Origin: Paenibacillus aquistagni
GTDB lineage: Bacteria; Bacillota; Bacilli; Paenibacillales; Paenibacillaceae
Length of the DNA stretch: 64,000 bases
Direction of reading: 5' to 3'
Assembly (NCBI RefSeq): GCF_900177815.1
Contig: NZ_FXAZ01000007.1
Location: forward strand, 186,001-250,000
The notes beneath the pieces are model-generated. The model saw only the letters and a program-made list of their open reading frames with translations. It was not told where the DNA came from and did not search any database. Numbering within the stretch: position 1 is the stretch's first letter; each line of letters starts with the position of its first letter. Below are positions 54,179 through 63,275 of this stretch, piece by piece. The position numbers and the translations under genes were made by a program.

Positions 54179-54300
54179 GTCATCACTCCTGTCCCGACTC
54201 TAAATAACATAACGACATTGTACCATATCCCATTCCCTCCACCAAGGCGACGTGCCCACCACCCTCTTCACATCAACGTCCTGTGCGACCGCACCTCTTT
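54179..54300. other. Intergenic, nothing recognised
   Basis: About 120 bases before the HAD gene with no ORF, hairpin or promoter that I can support beyond AT-rich stretches. Confidence 0.5.
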
Positions 54301-54537
54301 TTATCTGATAATGAGATGCGTAGATGACAATAGAGCTTTGCTGCTATCATTTGAGACAGGCCTTGCCTTGAATCCTTCATTCCAATACAACACAAAGCCG
54401 GGTAAAGAAGCTGCTCGCCTTAGCGCTTCTTCCCGGCTTATTCGTCCTTTTATTTTGCACAGCCTGATGTCCCTCTCTTTGCAACAGCTTAAAAATAGAG
54501 CAGGGTCATGATGAATCGTTTCAGCGGCCCTTTCCAC
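54301..54537 (-). pseudogene. Small ORF whose ribosome site sits in another frame
   Basis: 78 residues from a GTG without a ribosome site. A good site (GGAGGAGG) lies seven bases before an ATG at 54554, which is in a different frame and ends after 21 codons. The two frames join if the A5 run at the start is read as A6, giving MKTSKKVERAAETIHHDPAL and so on. This suggests a frameshift, sequencing error or decayed gene. No family is recognised; the sequence has no membrane segment. Confidence 0.35.
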
Positions 54538-54717
54538 CTTTTTGATGTTTTCATCGTAAACGCCTCCTCCTATGAGTGGTTGTTGTTTTTACTACACGCC
54601 TTTATTTTTAATATATACAATAAAGTTTCTTTTGTGCAACTTTTGGGCAAGGGGGAAGAAACGCCTTCTCCTCCACTATGAAAAGCTTCTGCATCTCCTT
54701 TTTTTCCTCAATAAACA

Positions 54718-54750
54718 AAAAAAAAGCTTAACCCTGTCATGGATTAAGCC
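54718..54750 (-). terminator. Terminator of azlC-azlD
   Basis: Minus-strand GCTTAA/TTAAGC stem followed by a run of nine T residues. Confidence 0.7.
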
Positions 54751-54795
54751 GTTGATTTTTTCATTAACATGCAAGTGACGACATAACTAGCTATG

Positions 54796-55116
54796 CTACA
54801 GCACAATTCGCAGCAAGGCGATAACCAGAACGCCCGCCAGCATTGACCACAGAGCACTCTTTGTTAGCCAAGCCGTCAGAACCGCAACGACGACCGCCGC
54901 ATAGAACGCCCACTCGATCTGTCCAGCGGTTGTAGGGTGATAGACAATGGTTGGGGCAATCAAGGCAGCAAATACGCCGATCGGCATATAGCGAAATCCT
55001 CGCTCCACCGCCGGGGATACCTTCAGATAGCGGCTTAGCACCATACTCGGGTAACGAGTCAGGTATGTCGCCACAGCCGCAACGATAATAACAAGCAGCA
55101 GCTCCATCGAGATCAT
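54796..55116 (-). CDS. azlD: AzlD-family membrane protein
   Basis: 106 residues and four helices, with the VATYLTRYPSMVLSRYLKVS pattern of AzlD. It is the small subunit of the AzlCD branched-chain amino acid exporter. The start overlaps azlC by ATGA. Confidence 0.9.
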   Translation of the reverse strand: MISMELLLVIIVAAVATYLTRYPSMVLSRYLKVSPAVERGFRYMPIGVFAALIAPTIVYHPTTAGQIEWAFYAAVVVAVLTAWLTKSALWSMLAGVLVIALLRIVL

Positions 55117-55823
55117 TTGGCGTACACCCCTACGAAAAATGCCGCTGCCGCACCAGCGAATACCGCCCCTGACGTACCGAGCCAGTGGTAAGCTGCAGCA
55201 GACACGACTAAGGCGAGAATTGCCGCAATGTATTGGCTCTTGGTTCGAAGCAGCACAACCAAAAGGCCGATAAAGGCAGCGGTAAAGGCAAAATCAAGTC
55301 CAAAGCGAGCCGGATCTGCAATAAACTCGCCAAGCTGATAGCCTGCGGCTGAACTTAAAGTCCACGATAGCAGCACCATCATGCCAGCACCTGCCAAATA
55401 TCCGAGCCCAAGCCTGCTCCGCTCAGATTCTAATGTCCCTACACTATAGCTTTCGTCTGTAATCCCATGACTAAGCCATATTAGATGGCCGCGATGGCAT
55501 GGGGCTAGATTTCTTCCTAGGGATAGTCCATAGATCAGATAGCGGGCATTGATTAAAAATGTGCTAATGGCAATTGCCCACAGTGTAGCATCCTGCTGCA
55601 AGAGCGACAAGATCGTAAACTGTCCTGCACCGGAAAATACGAAGAACGACATCAATACCGTTTCCAACATGGTAAAATGATTGGTGTTGTTCGCAAGCGC
55701 ACCGAAGGCCAAGCCATACGTAAATACACTAAGGGCAAGCGGAAATACATCAACCGCTGCTCGCATAAACTCTTTCCCCAACCGGAGTTCTTTTGTTATT
55801 CTAGGTGATGCAATGCCTGCCAT
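55113..55823 (-). CDS. azlC: AzlC-family branched-chain amino acid exporter
   Basis: 236 residues, about seven helices. AFGALANNTNHFTMLETVLM and FLINARYLIYGLSLGRNLAP are AzlC-type. With AzlD it forms an exporter of branched-chain amino acids or analogues. A divergent XRE-cupin gene upstream is a likely regulator. Confidence 0.92.
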   Translation of the reverse strand: MAGIASPRITKELRLGKEFMRAAVDVFPLALSVFTYGLAFGALANNTNHFTMLETVLMSFFVFSGAGQFTILSLLQQDATLWAIAISTFLINARYLIYGLSLGRNLAPCHRGHLIWLSHGITDESYSVGTLESERSRLGLGYLAGAGMMVLLSWTLSSAAGYQLGEFIADPARFGLDFAFTAAFIGLLVVLLRTKSQYIAAILALVVSAAAYHWLGTSGAVFAGAAAAFFVGVYAK

Positions 55824-55973
55824 CTGCGACTTCTCCCTTATATGTTATATTAAATCCCAAAGAATAATATAGCATATTTTTAAGCAAGTTCAAGATCTAT
55901 TTCGTGCAATTTTTAGTCAGAAATCATAATTATTGATTAACATTAAACACTTCGATCGTAACAGGAGGTTATT

Positions 55974-56552
55974 ATGGAGAAAGATCTCATTTCAGACCGC
56001 ATTGGTAAGCGTTTGCGGCACTATCGACAGCAGCTTAATCTTACCCTAGATGATCTTGCAGAGCTTACTGGAGTAAGCAAGCCGATGCTTAGCCAGATCG
56101 AGCGAGGCACCTCTAATCCAACGGTGGCTACGCTATGGAAGATTGCCTCTGGACTGCAAGTGCCGCTTACCGCATTTATTTTTGAGAACCCATCCTTAAA
56201 GGTGTTGAAGGCGGAGGATCAGCCGACTTTTCGAGAAGACCACAACCGCTTTGAAGCCCATAATACGTATGCAGCCCCTGGCATATCGCTTGAGACCTTT
56301 CGGGCGAATCTTCACCCTGGATGCTCCTATGCTTCCGAGCCTCATGGACTTGGCGTCATTGAATCCATTACCGTATTCAGCGGCAAGATGGAGCTTGAGG
56401 TCGGCCCTGAAACGTGTTTGCTGGAAAAAGGAGACTCTATATCCTTCTCTGCCGATACAGGACATCTTTATAAGAACCCGTTTGAAGAAATTTGCGAGAT
56501 TGCGGTTTCCATCCTCTACACGAATGCCGCTACCTCCAAAAACGCGCTCTAG
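55974..56552 (+). CDS. XRE-family regulator with cupin domain
   Basis: 192 residues, start after AGGAGG. The N-terminal helix-turn-helix reads RLRHYRQQLNLTLDDLAELT, with TGVSKPMLSQIERGTSNPTV as recognition part. A C-terminal cupin (about 115-185) has paired acidic and histidine residues and the GKMELEVGPETCLLEKGD strand. Divergent from azlC, so it probably regulates that pair in response to a small ligand. Confidence 0.9.
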   Translation: MEKDLISDRIGKRLRHYRQQLNLTLDDLAELTGVSKPMLSQIERGTSNPTVATLWKIASGLQVPLTAFIFENPSLKVLKAEDQPTFREDHNRFEAHNTYAAPGISLETFRANLHPGCSYASEPHGLGVIESITVFSGKMELEVGPETCLLEKGDSISFSADTGHLYKNPFEEICEIAVSILYTNAATSKNAL

Positions 56553-56594
56553 CCGCTATTTCCTCCTCTTTAGCGCGTCAAACGCGCTGAAACA

Positions 56595-56643
56595 GCAAAA
56601 AAAACAGGACAGGCTTCCGTAATCATACGGTTTGCCTGTCCTG
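56595..56643 (-). terminator. Terminator of the PBP operon
   Basis: Minus-strand CAGGACAGGC/GCCTGTCCTG stem followed by a run of eight T residues. Confidence 0.85.
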
Positions 56644-56716
56644 CACGATAAGATATAACAGCTATGATCGCCAAGTCCATCAACTAACTCTTGCGAGCAT
56701 CTTCACGAATTAGTGC

Positions 56717-58771
56717 TTACTCTTCCGTCGTCGAAGCCTGATCATTTGCCGGCTTGCGCGGTGTGCCTGTCAGCCCAACCGCCTCATCATAAGCATCGAA
56801 GATTTGTCTTGCAATCGGAGCAGCACTGAAGGAGCCGTAGCCGCCTTCTGGCACAACAACCGCGACAGCAAGCTTAGGATTCTCGGATGGCGCATAAGCG
56901 ATAAACACCCCATTTTCTACAAGCTTGCCTGCTACACTTTGCTGCGAAGTACCTGTCTTCCGAGTGAAATTATAAGGGAAACCATCAAAGCCATGAGCCG
57001 TTACTTTGCTCATGCCTCGCTCCACCAAGTCCCAGTAAGCATCGTCAAAATGAATCTCGTTTAGCACTTCTGGCTTGTAATCCTGCACGACATTGCCATT
57101 TGCATCCACAATCTTGTCAACAAATTGCGGCTTCATGCGCTTGCCGTGACTCGCCAATGTCGCAGCGAACTGTGCAAGCTGAAGCGTAGTATACTTCCCA
57201 AGCTGGCCAAAGGAGGAATAAACGAGCGCGGACTGCGCATTGTTTGTCTCAGCTTCAACCAAGTAGTCCTTCTTCCCTTCAATCTCACGCGGCAGACCGC
57301 TTCCAGTCAGCACGCCAAGGCCGAATTGCTCCATATACTTATCCCATACCTCTACGCCGTTAATGTCCGGACGCGAGTACAGCCGCTTACCAATCATATC
57401 GACCATGAACGCATTGGAGGATACCCGGAGCGCTTCAGCCGCATCGATATAGCCATTGTACTTTCTGCTGGAGTTCCATACCTTCGTCTCATAGCCCTTG
57501 CGTCCAAATTCCGCATAGCCCTGATCAAAGTATGTCTCATGGAGTCCAAACAGCTTTTCCTGAAGACCAATAAGCACGCTTAACGGCTTCATCGTCGAAC
57601 CAAGATAAACGAGGGAGCCTGGATGCTTGCTTCGTTCCTTGTCATCCTGATACGGAGCCGGCGCCTCTCGAATTGCACCATTTGTAATAAAGAGGGAGCT
57701 TTCCTTATAATCCGCTGAACTGATGGAGCCATTTTTCCACACATTCGGATCATAGTCCGGCATGCTCGCCATCGCTACTACTTTCCCCGTATCCACTTCC
57801 ATTGCCACCGCATAGCCAGAGCGCGCGTTCGGTGCGTACTCCAAGGAGTTAGACGAAGTACGAAGCTTCTGCAGGTGATCCATTATCGCCTGCTCCGTCT
57901 TCTCCTGCACAGATTTGTGAATCGTCAGATACAGATCATTGCCTCGCTCCGGCTTCGTCACTTCAACTTGGCCGATGCTTCTGCCCGCGACATTGACTGG
58001 AACCTTCTTCGAGCCATTTTTACCGCGAAGCTGCTCCTGATACATCAGCTCAAGCCCATCCGCGCCTACTCCTTCTGTTTCCAGATAGCGCATTTCCTCT
58101 GGAAGCTCTTTTCGCCTGTCATAAAGATCCTTGTAGTAGTCCAAATTATTGCGTGCCCCGCTGAACTTGTTCAGATAACCGACCAGCTGCACCGCTACGT
58201 TGTCTTCGTCATAGTTGCGCACGCTGTCCTCAACAACCTCGAATGCCTTGAATTCAGGCTTATTTTCAAGGAAATACGCAATCTCCTTGTTGGAGAGCCC
58301 TGTCTTAATGAGACGCGGCGTCCAGCTGTAATTTTTACGAGCCGTAAGGTCCATCCGCTCTTCAATTTCCTTCGCGGTCAGCTGCTCCTCATTCGGGTCC
58401 CCGTAAGTCTTGAATATCTCCTCAAGCTTCTTTGCCATCTTCAAGGCTTCCTCACGGTTTTCATCCGTGGAGTAGTTTTTATCCATATTAAAATATAAGG
58501 ACTGGGTGGAAGTCGAATAAGCAATTCTAGACTTCCCCGATGCATCATAGATCGTTCCGCGCATAGGCGCGATCGGATTATCTTTGTAGCTAAGTCGAAG
58601 CTCCGCATCCTTCATCGTTGGACCTTCAACAAACTGCAGAATAGCCAATCGAACAATGAGAACGGTAAAGACAACAAACGTAAAGAAGAAAAAGCCATTT
58701 AACCGAAATGAAAAATGGCGTCTCTTCGAAATTTCATTCTTCTGTGGATCATCGGAGTTCGAATGATTCAA
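56717..58771 (-). CDS. Class B penicillin-binding protein (PBP2/MrdA family)
   Basis: 684 residues from the TTG at 58771, which has AAAGGAAG eight bases upstream; the frame also stays open to an ATG at 58864. One N-terminal helix, a dimerisation domain and a transpeptidase domain with S392-T-M-K, S451-S-N and K605-T-G-T motifs. It cross-links peptidoglycan outside the membrane. The PAPMRGTIYDASGK segment and overall length place it with PbpA/PbpH-type elongation PBPs. The C-terminal tail is disordered and acidic. It is the last gene of a three-gene minus-strand run. Confidence 0.88.
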   Translation of the reverse strand: MNHSNSDDPQKNEISKRRHFSFRLNGFFFFTFVVFTVLIVRLAILQFVEGPTMKDAELRLSYKDNPIAPMRGTIYDASGKSRIAYSTSTQSLYFNMDKNYSTDENREEALKMAKKLEEIFKTYGDPNEEQLTAKEIEERMDLTARKNYSWTPRLIKTGLSNKEIAYFLENKPEFKAFEVVEDSVRNYDEDNVAVQLVGYLNKFSGARNNLDYYKDLYDRRKELPEEMRYLETEGVGADGLELMYQEQLRGKNGSKKVPVNVAGRSIGQVEVTKPERGNDLYLTIHKSVQEKTEQAIMDHLQKLRTSSNSLEYAPNARSGYAVAMEVDTGKVVAMASMPDYDPNVWKNGSISSADYKESSLFITNGAIREAPAPYQDDKERSKHPGSLVYLGSTMKPLSVLIGLQEKLFGLHETYFDQGYAEFGRKGYETKVWNSSRKYNGYIDAAEALRVSSNAFMVDMIGKRLYSRPDINGVEVWDKYMEQFGLGVLTGSGLPREIEGKKDYLVEAETNNAQSALVYSSFGQLGKYTTLQLAQFAATLASHGKRMKPQFVDKIVDANGNVVQDYKPEVLNEIHFDDAYWDLVERGMSKVTAHGFDGFPYNFTRKTGTSQQSVAGKLVENGVFIAYAPSENPKLAVAVVVPEGGYGSFSAAPIARQIFDAYDEAVGLTGTPRKPANDQASTTEE

Positions 58772-58878
58772 AGCTGCTTCTTCCTTTCTTGCATTACATT
58801 CTTGAGACTTTCCTTTTACCTCAAGCCCTAGTTTAGCATAATCATAACGCAGGCTCAAAGGCATCTACAGCCATAATC

Positions 58879-60054
58879 CTAAGTGCCAGAAGCAGCTTGC
58901 TGATCGGGAATATGCGTCGATTCAAAATTAGGCGAATTGAACCAATCTCCAGTACTCGCCCATGTGGCATCAAGCGATATCCAGCCCTTGTCCTCCACAA
59001 GCACAGTATTCCATGCATGCGGACCATATCCGCCTTTGCCATCATAGCCAAGTCCAGTTACGACCCTTACCTCAAGGCCGACTGCTCGCGCCATCAGCGC
59101 GTACAAACGAGCATAATCGATGCACACGCCTTTTTTCGTCTCAAATGTATCCTGTGGAGTCTGCTCTTTCCATATCCTTTGTTCGATATATTGATTGGCT
59201 TTATTCCAATCATAGCTCACACGGCTCCCCACCCAATCATAGAGCTTGCGCGCTTTTTCCTCTTGGGTTGCAGCATCCTTTGTCACTTCCAAGGCGGCCT
59301 TCTCGATATCCTTAGGCAGCTGAATATCAATGACGTCATAGCGCTGCTGCATCAGCGCCGTAAGCTGATTCTTCACCTCCGCTGTAAACACAGGCAGATT
59401 GGCAGTCACCCAATCACCTGCGAAGGGTTCAACAGCCTGACCTGCAGCGAGCTGATAGGCGTTGGACTGCTGGATGTGACGGCTCACAGGCGAGCCTGGA
59501 TTCAAGGTCACAAATCCAAACAACAGCACCACGAGCAGCAGGATGCGCACAGCGCCTGTAATCCCGCCTAGAAGGGCTCCAAGAAGACCGCTGCCAAAAC
59601 GGGCTGCTGAAGATTGGCTGCCGTCAGCATTGCTAAGCGATCTTGCTCGCCCTTCATCGTTCGACCATAAGTAGAAAAGAGCTCCGACCAATCCGCCTGC
59701 CACAGATCGAATGACGAGATATAATAGCAGGAATAACGCGGCAAATCGCAGCAAGGCAAGATCTCGTAAGCTGATGACAGCGGTATAATAGATGTTTTCC
59801 CACCAGGCAAGCTCCTTGACAGGCACTTGAAGGTCAAGCTTCTTCAGCCAGTCTAAGACGATAGGAGAGAACGCCTGTGAGATCTGATACGCAACAAAGA
59901 TGGAAAGCACCGTCAAAGCGACATCAATAATGGTAAAAAAGAGGTGCTGCATGGAACCCGTGCCGCCCCTCTTCATCCCTCTCCATATATTCACGATCAA
60001 AATAAGCAAAAAAAGGATCGTTACGACATTCGCTTGAATCATATCGTTCCACAT
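58879..60054 (-). CDS. CvpA-like membrane protein with transglutaminase domain
   Basis: 391 residues from the ATG at 60054; an upstream start would overlap the previous gene. The N-terminal ~185 residues hold five to six helices with a GxLxGxxxGAVR pattern reminiscent of CvpA. The C-terminal part is a transglutaminase-like domain with the full triad C311 (KKGVCIDYA), H346 (GPHAWN) and D362 (SLDATW). The topology puts the catalytic domain outside or inside depending on helix number, which I cannot settle. It lies between a small membrane protein and a class B PBP, so a role in wall synthesis is likely. Confidence 0.8.
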   Translation of the reverse strand: MWNDMIQANVVTILFLLILIVNIWRGMKRGGTGSMQHLFFTIIDVALTVLSIFVAYQISQAFSPIVLDWLKKLDLQVPVKELAWWENIYYTAVISLRDLALLRFAALFLLLYLVIRSVAGGLVGALFYLWSNDEGRARSLSNADGSQSSAARFGSGLLGALLGGITGAVRILLLVVLLFGFVTLNPGSPVSRHIQQSNAYQLAAGQAVEPFAGDWVTANLPVFTAEVKNQLTALMQQRYDVIDIQLPKDIEKAALEVTKDAATQEEKARKLYDWVGSRVSYDWNKANQYIEQRIWKEQTPQDTFETKKGVCIDYARLYALMARAVGLEVRVVTGLGYDGKGGYGPHAWNTVLVEDKGWISLDATWASTGDWFNSPNFESTHIPDQQAASGT

Positions 60055-60059
60055 GGCAA

Positions 60060-60494
60060 TCACCGCTGCTTCGCAGTCTCCATAAATGCTTTGATCGTAT
60101 CGTTGATCTCCCACTTGCCAAGGGATACACCGTTAAAGGCAACCTCAACCTTGCTGCTTCCTTCTGTTCCCTTCAGCTCAAGATTATCAGACTTAATCAC
60201 AAAGCTGCCGTCAGCATTTCGTTCGTAGGTCGCTGTCTTCGCTTCATCTACCATCGCCTGCATCGCTTGATCCTTCAACTTTTGTACGGTCTCATCCTTG
60301 ACAGTGGTAACCACTTGGTTAATGTCATTCCACGAAATGCCGCTGTAGACAGCCACAGCTGCGACAATAACAATGACAAGCGCCCATTTCACCATGGTCT
60401 TCACGACGTTGACGACAACGAGCAATATAATCAGTGCGATTAAAAAGATCAGCCAGTTCTGCTGAATAAATTCAAACAGCATATTCATATCCAT
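60060..60494 (-). CDS. Small membrane protein of the PBP operon
   Basis: 144 residues from the ATG at 60494 (the ATG at 60488 is equally possible). Two adjacent helices (about 7-60), then a mixed, partly coiled, soluble domain with a DGSFVIKSDNLELKGTEGSS strand region. No family recognised. The stop lies six bases before the next start, so it is coupled with the transglutaminase-like gene. Confidence 0.7.
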   Translation of the reverse strand: MDMNMLFEFIQQNWLIFLIALIILLVVVNVVKTMVKWALVIVIVAAVAVYSGISWNDINQVVTTVKDETVQKLKDQAMQAMVDEAKTATYERNADGSFVIKSDNLELKGTEGSSKVEVAFNGVSLGKWEINDTIKAFMETAKQR

Positions 60495-60642
60495 AAGCCT
60501 CAAATCTCCCTTTCCATTAAGCATTCAGACGTATTATACAGCATTGACCAATCCATCGTAACCATACCATTCCATATTATAAAGGGTCTAAGTTCGTCCA
60601 TCAAAGCGTACAAGTAATACCATAGCATATGTGGAGGTGACG

Positions 60643-61833
60643 ATGTTGCGTTCCGTCGTTTGGCTTTACTTATTTTTGTTCATCGCATTCTTTGATCTAC
60701 ATGCCCAGTATCCCATTCTGACTCCTTTCGCCGTATCACTGGGAGCAGCCCCCTCTTTTATTGGACTGATGATGGGCATATACTCCTTCACCCATTTACC
60801 AGGCAATCTTATTGCGGGCCACAGCATTGATCGCTTCGGCAGCCGAATCTTCATTATTATCAGCTTAATTGGAGCCGGGATTCTGATGATCTTCCAGGCA
60901 CATGTCACGAATCCATGGCAGCTCTTGGTTGTTCGTTCCATTAGCGGCTTTGTGCTTGCATTTCTTTCGCCTGCTTGTCTTGCTCTGCTCGCCAGGTATG
61001 CCAAGTCCCAGGTCGAGCAAGGCAAGCTCATGGCAGGCAACGGTCTTATCCATACGCTTGCTTCTGTCGTATCTCCCGCTGCTGGGGCTTATCTTGTGTC
61101 CCAAATTGGGTTTACGATGGCCTTTCAGGCGCTTGGCATCGGCTTAATCTTCATCGGGTTTTTAGCCATATTCATGATCAAGCAGCCTGAGCAGCATCCA
61201 TCCGCTCATCATGAACAAGAACAAGCGTTAACGGAGCCTGACAAGCTGGCACCAGTGGTCAAGAAACCACAAGTACCGTGGAGCTTCTATGTGCTTCCAT
61301 TAGCCATATCCTGTTCGCAAGGCATCCTATTCTTTGAACTTCCCTTCATCGGCAACCAGCTTCAAAGCGTCATGGATACCGGAATTTTATTTACGGCAGT
61401 AAGCTTAGGCGCATTATGCACCTTGAGCATGCTCTTTCTAAACGATTACCCTGCATACGCTAGAACGTGGATCGGGACCTTTATTTTATCGCTCCTCTTT
61501 TTCCTAATCGCCGTGCATTGGCCTGTTCCGCTTATTGTCACACTCTTTATGATCGGCATGGTAAAAGGCGTCATATTGCCAGCCCTATCTGCCCATCTAC
61601 TAATCTTAAGCGGGGGCGTAAAGTATGGACGCATCTTCTCCTACCTGTCCATTGCTTCATCCATCGGCTCGTTTGCCGGCCCGTTGCTGGCAGGGCAGCT
61701 AAGAGCCTATGTCTCGCCGTTCTTTATCGCTTTTTTGGTGCTCATTCTTGCCGTTACTTTTATCCCTGCTCGCAAAGCCATTCTGCCGCCATCCCTTCGC
61801 ACTCCCACGATACCCAATACGAAGGCGTCATAA
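60643..61833 (+). CDS. Major facilitator superfamily transporter
   Basis: 396 residues, 12 helices in two halves. I chose the ATG at 60643, with GGAGG four bases upstream; GTG/ATG alternatives 12 bases earlier exist. The DRFGSR motif (HSIDRFGSRIF) lies between helices 2 and 3, as in MFS drug exporters. The substrate is unknown. It is monocistronic. Confidence 0.88.
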   Translation: MLRSVVWLYLFLFIAFFDLHAQYPILTPFAVSLGAAPSFIGLMMGIYSFTHLPGNLIAGHSIDRFGSRIFIIISLIGAGILMIFQAHVTNPWQLLVVRSISGFVLAFLSPACLALLARYAKSQVEQGKLMAGNGLIHTLASVVSPAAGAYLVSQIGFTMAFQALGIGLIFIGFLAIFMIKQPEQHPSAHHEQEQALTEPDKLAPVVKKPQVPWSFYVLPLAISCSQGILFFELPFIGNQLQSVMDTGILFTAVSLGALCTLSMLFLNDYPAYARTWIGTFILSLLFFLIAVHWPVPLIVTLFMIGMVKGVILPALSAHLLILSGGVKYGRIFSYLSIASSIGSFAGPLLAGQLRAYVSPFFIAFLVLILAVTFIPARKAILPPSLRTPTIPNTKAS

Positions 61834-61928
61834 GAAGACCAGCCAAATCACTGAGCATACATAGGGTTCACAGTTGACCAATAAACAGGCGTTTACCTAA
61901 GTTTGGACGCATTGGGTATACGCACAGT

Positions 61929-61955
61929 ACGATTCCCCCAGAGCCACATAGAATA
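61929..61955 (+). promoter_or_regulatory. Sigma-K-like promoter of the YjcZ-type gene
   Basis: AC (61929-61930), 16-base spacer, CATAGAATA. This matches the sigma-K pattern AC-N16/17-CATANNNTA, and fits a sporulation product. Confidence 0.4.
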
Positions 61956-61999
61956 CATTGTGTCTCACGACTTAGAGATTTGAAAGAGGGGTGAATTGA

Positions 62000-62131
62000 A
62001 TGTCACATTGTGTTGATCCTTGCGCAGGCGGCGGTCCTGGCTACGGTGGATTTGGCCTCTGGACGACTACTGGAACAATTCTTGTTCTTTATATCCTTTT
62101 GGTCATTATCTTGCGTGCCGGATTGTTCTAA
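62000..62131 (+). CDS. YjcZ-family sporulation peptide
   Basis: 43 residues: MSHCVDPCAGGGPGYGGFGL followed by a single helix to LRAGLF. The G/C/Y-rich start and C-terminal helix are typical of the tiny YjcZ-type membrane peptides abundant in spore-formers. The start has GAGGGGTG upstream. A sigma-K-like promoter precedes it and a perfect palindromic terminator follows. The function of the family is unknown. Confidence 0.85.
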   Translation: MSHCVDPCAGGGPGYGGFGLWTTTGTILVLYILLVIILRAGLF

Positions 62132-62155
62132 TATGTCATCTCGCTCTCTCCTCAT

Positions 62156-62190
62156 ACGGCTTGCTGTTAACAGCAAGCCGTTCGTTTTTT
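62156..62190 (+). terminator. Terminator of the YjcZ-type gene
   Basis: ACGGCTTGCTGTT/AACAGCAAGCCGT perfect palindrome followed by TCGTTTTTT. Confidence 0.9.
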
Positions 62191-62271
62191 GTGAGAGGTC
62201 GAGACAAGATTCAATTCTGCTGCTTGTGGTACACTAACATAAAGAAATCGTCTAAAGCTTGAGGTGAGCCT

Positions 62272-62622
62272 ATGGATATCGTCATCATCGTGGAAGGAAA
62301 AAATGACCGCAGCCGCTTGCGAAGGCTTGTTGATGATCGCGTCTTGATCCTGTGTACATATGGAACGCTTAACACCACTAAGACAGAAGCCTTGCTCAAG
62401 CAAGCAGGAGATCGTACCGTGTATTTGTTCATGGATAACGATCCATCCGGCAAACGCATCCGCGGCGTGCTTCGTGATACCTTCCCTGACGCTGAACATA
62501 TCTATACCCGAAGAGGTTACGCGGGTGTAGAAGGTACTCCTGAGGAGTATATGATACAGCAGCTAGAAAAAGCGGGGCTGGAGGAATACATCGTGTATCC
62601 GGATCCAACCCCGCTTGCTTGA
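62272..62622 (+). CDS. Small TOPRIM-domain protein
   Basis: 116 residues; start after TGAGGTGAGCC. The TOPRIM motif is E8-GKND at the N-terminus and D55-N-D57-PSG later, the set used by topoisomerases, primases and M5-type nucleases. The protein is just this domain, so it is like the small TOPRIM proteins seen alone in Bacillales. It could act on nucleic acid with a partner; no function is assigned. Confidence 0.8.
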   Translation: MDIVIIVEGKNDRSRLRRLVDDRVLILCTYGTLNTTKTEALLKQAGDRTVYLFMDNDPSGKRIRGVLRDTFPDAEHIYTRRGYAGVEGTPEEYMIQQLEKAGLEEYIVYPDPTPLA

Positions 62623-62637
62623 TTATATGCATGCGCA

Positions 62638-63249
62638 TTATTTAAGGAGGGACATGACGCCATCAGCAATCGTCTCAGCCGTAATCTCTAGATCATTAGC
62701 ATTATAGTACTTGCGTACACGACCTTCTTGATCGACTAAGGTCACCAAATTCGTGTGAGAGAAATTGCCGTCGTTGTCCTTCATCACAGCAGAGCCGAAT
62801 CCCTTCATCAGCTCTGCTGTTTGTTGTTCATCGCCTCGCAAGAAGTACCAGCCGCTCAGATCAGCCTTGTTCATCTCCGTTGCCCAAGTCATCAGCCTTT
62901 CCTTTGTATCGCGAAGTGGATCAAAGGTGACCGAGATGAGGTTGGCCTCTGTGCCAAAGACTCCTTTCTCCTTCAACAGATCCTGCACTTCATTCAACAT
63001 GTAGGTTGTCGGCGGACAAACATCGGTACAATGTGAAAAAAAGAAATAAAACAAGCGAACCTTACCGTTCGTACCGGCAAGCGTTACCGTGCTTCCATCC
63101 ACATTCTCCATCGAAAAGGCGGGAGCATTCCGTTCAATCGGCAGCTCCTGCTTCTTCGGCCAATACATCCAAGTGGCCGCAATGGCAAATATGAGAACAA
63201 GCACAAATAAAAAGATCTGCAGTGAATATCGCTTGGCAAATGAAACCAT
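62638..63249 (-). CDS. SCO1/SenC-family copper chaperone
   Basis: 203 residues. A membrane anchor (about 10-30), then a thioredoxin-like domain with C74-TDV-C78 (SHCTDVCPP) and the third copper ligand H165 (FSHTNLV). It loads the CuA site of cytochrome c oxidase from outside the membrane. It lies downstream of ctaB, as expected for an oxidase-assembly cluster. Confidence 0.9.
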   Translation of the reverse strand: MVSFAKRYSLQIFLFVLVLIFAIAATWMYWPKKQELPIERNAPAFSMENVDGSTVTLAGTNGKVRLFYFFFSHCTDVCPPTTYMLNEVQDLLKEKGVFGTEANLISVTFDPLRDTKERLMTWATEMNKADLSGWYFLRGDEQQTAELMKGFGSAVMKDNDGNFSHTNLVTLVDQEGRVRKYYNANDLEITAETIADGVMSLLK

Positions 63250-63275
63250 GAAACATTCTCCCCCCGTCGATCCTG

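Noticed and set aside
58897-59571. 224-residue ORF antisense to the transglutaminase-like gene
   Set aside because: The opposite strand has the catalytic triad; this frame has no motif or ribosome site.
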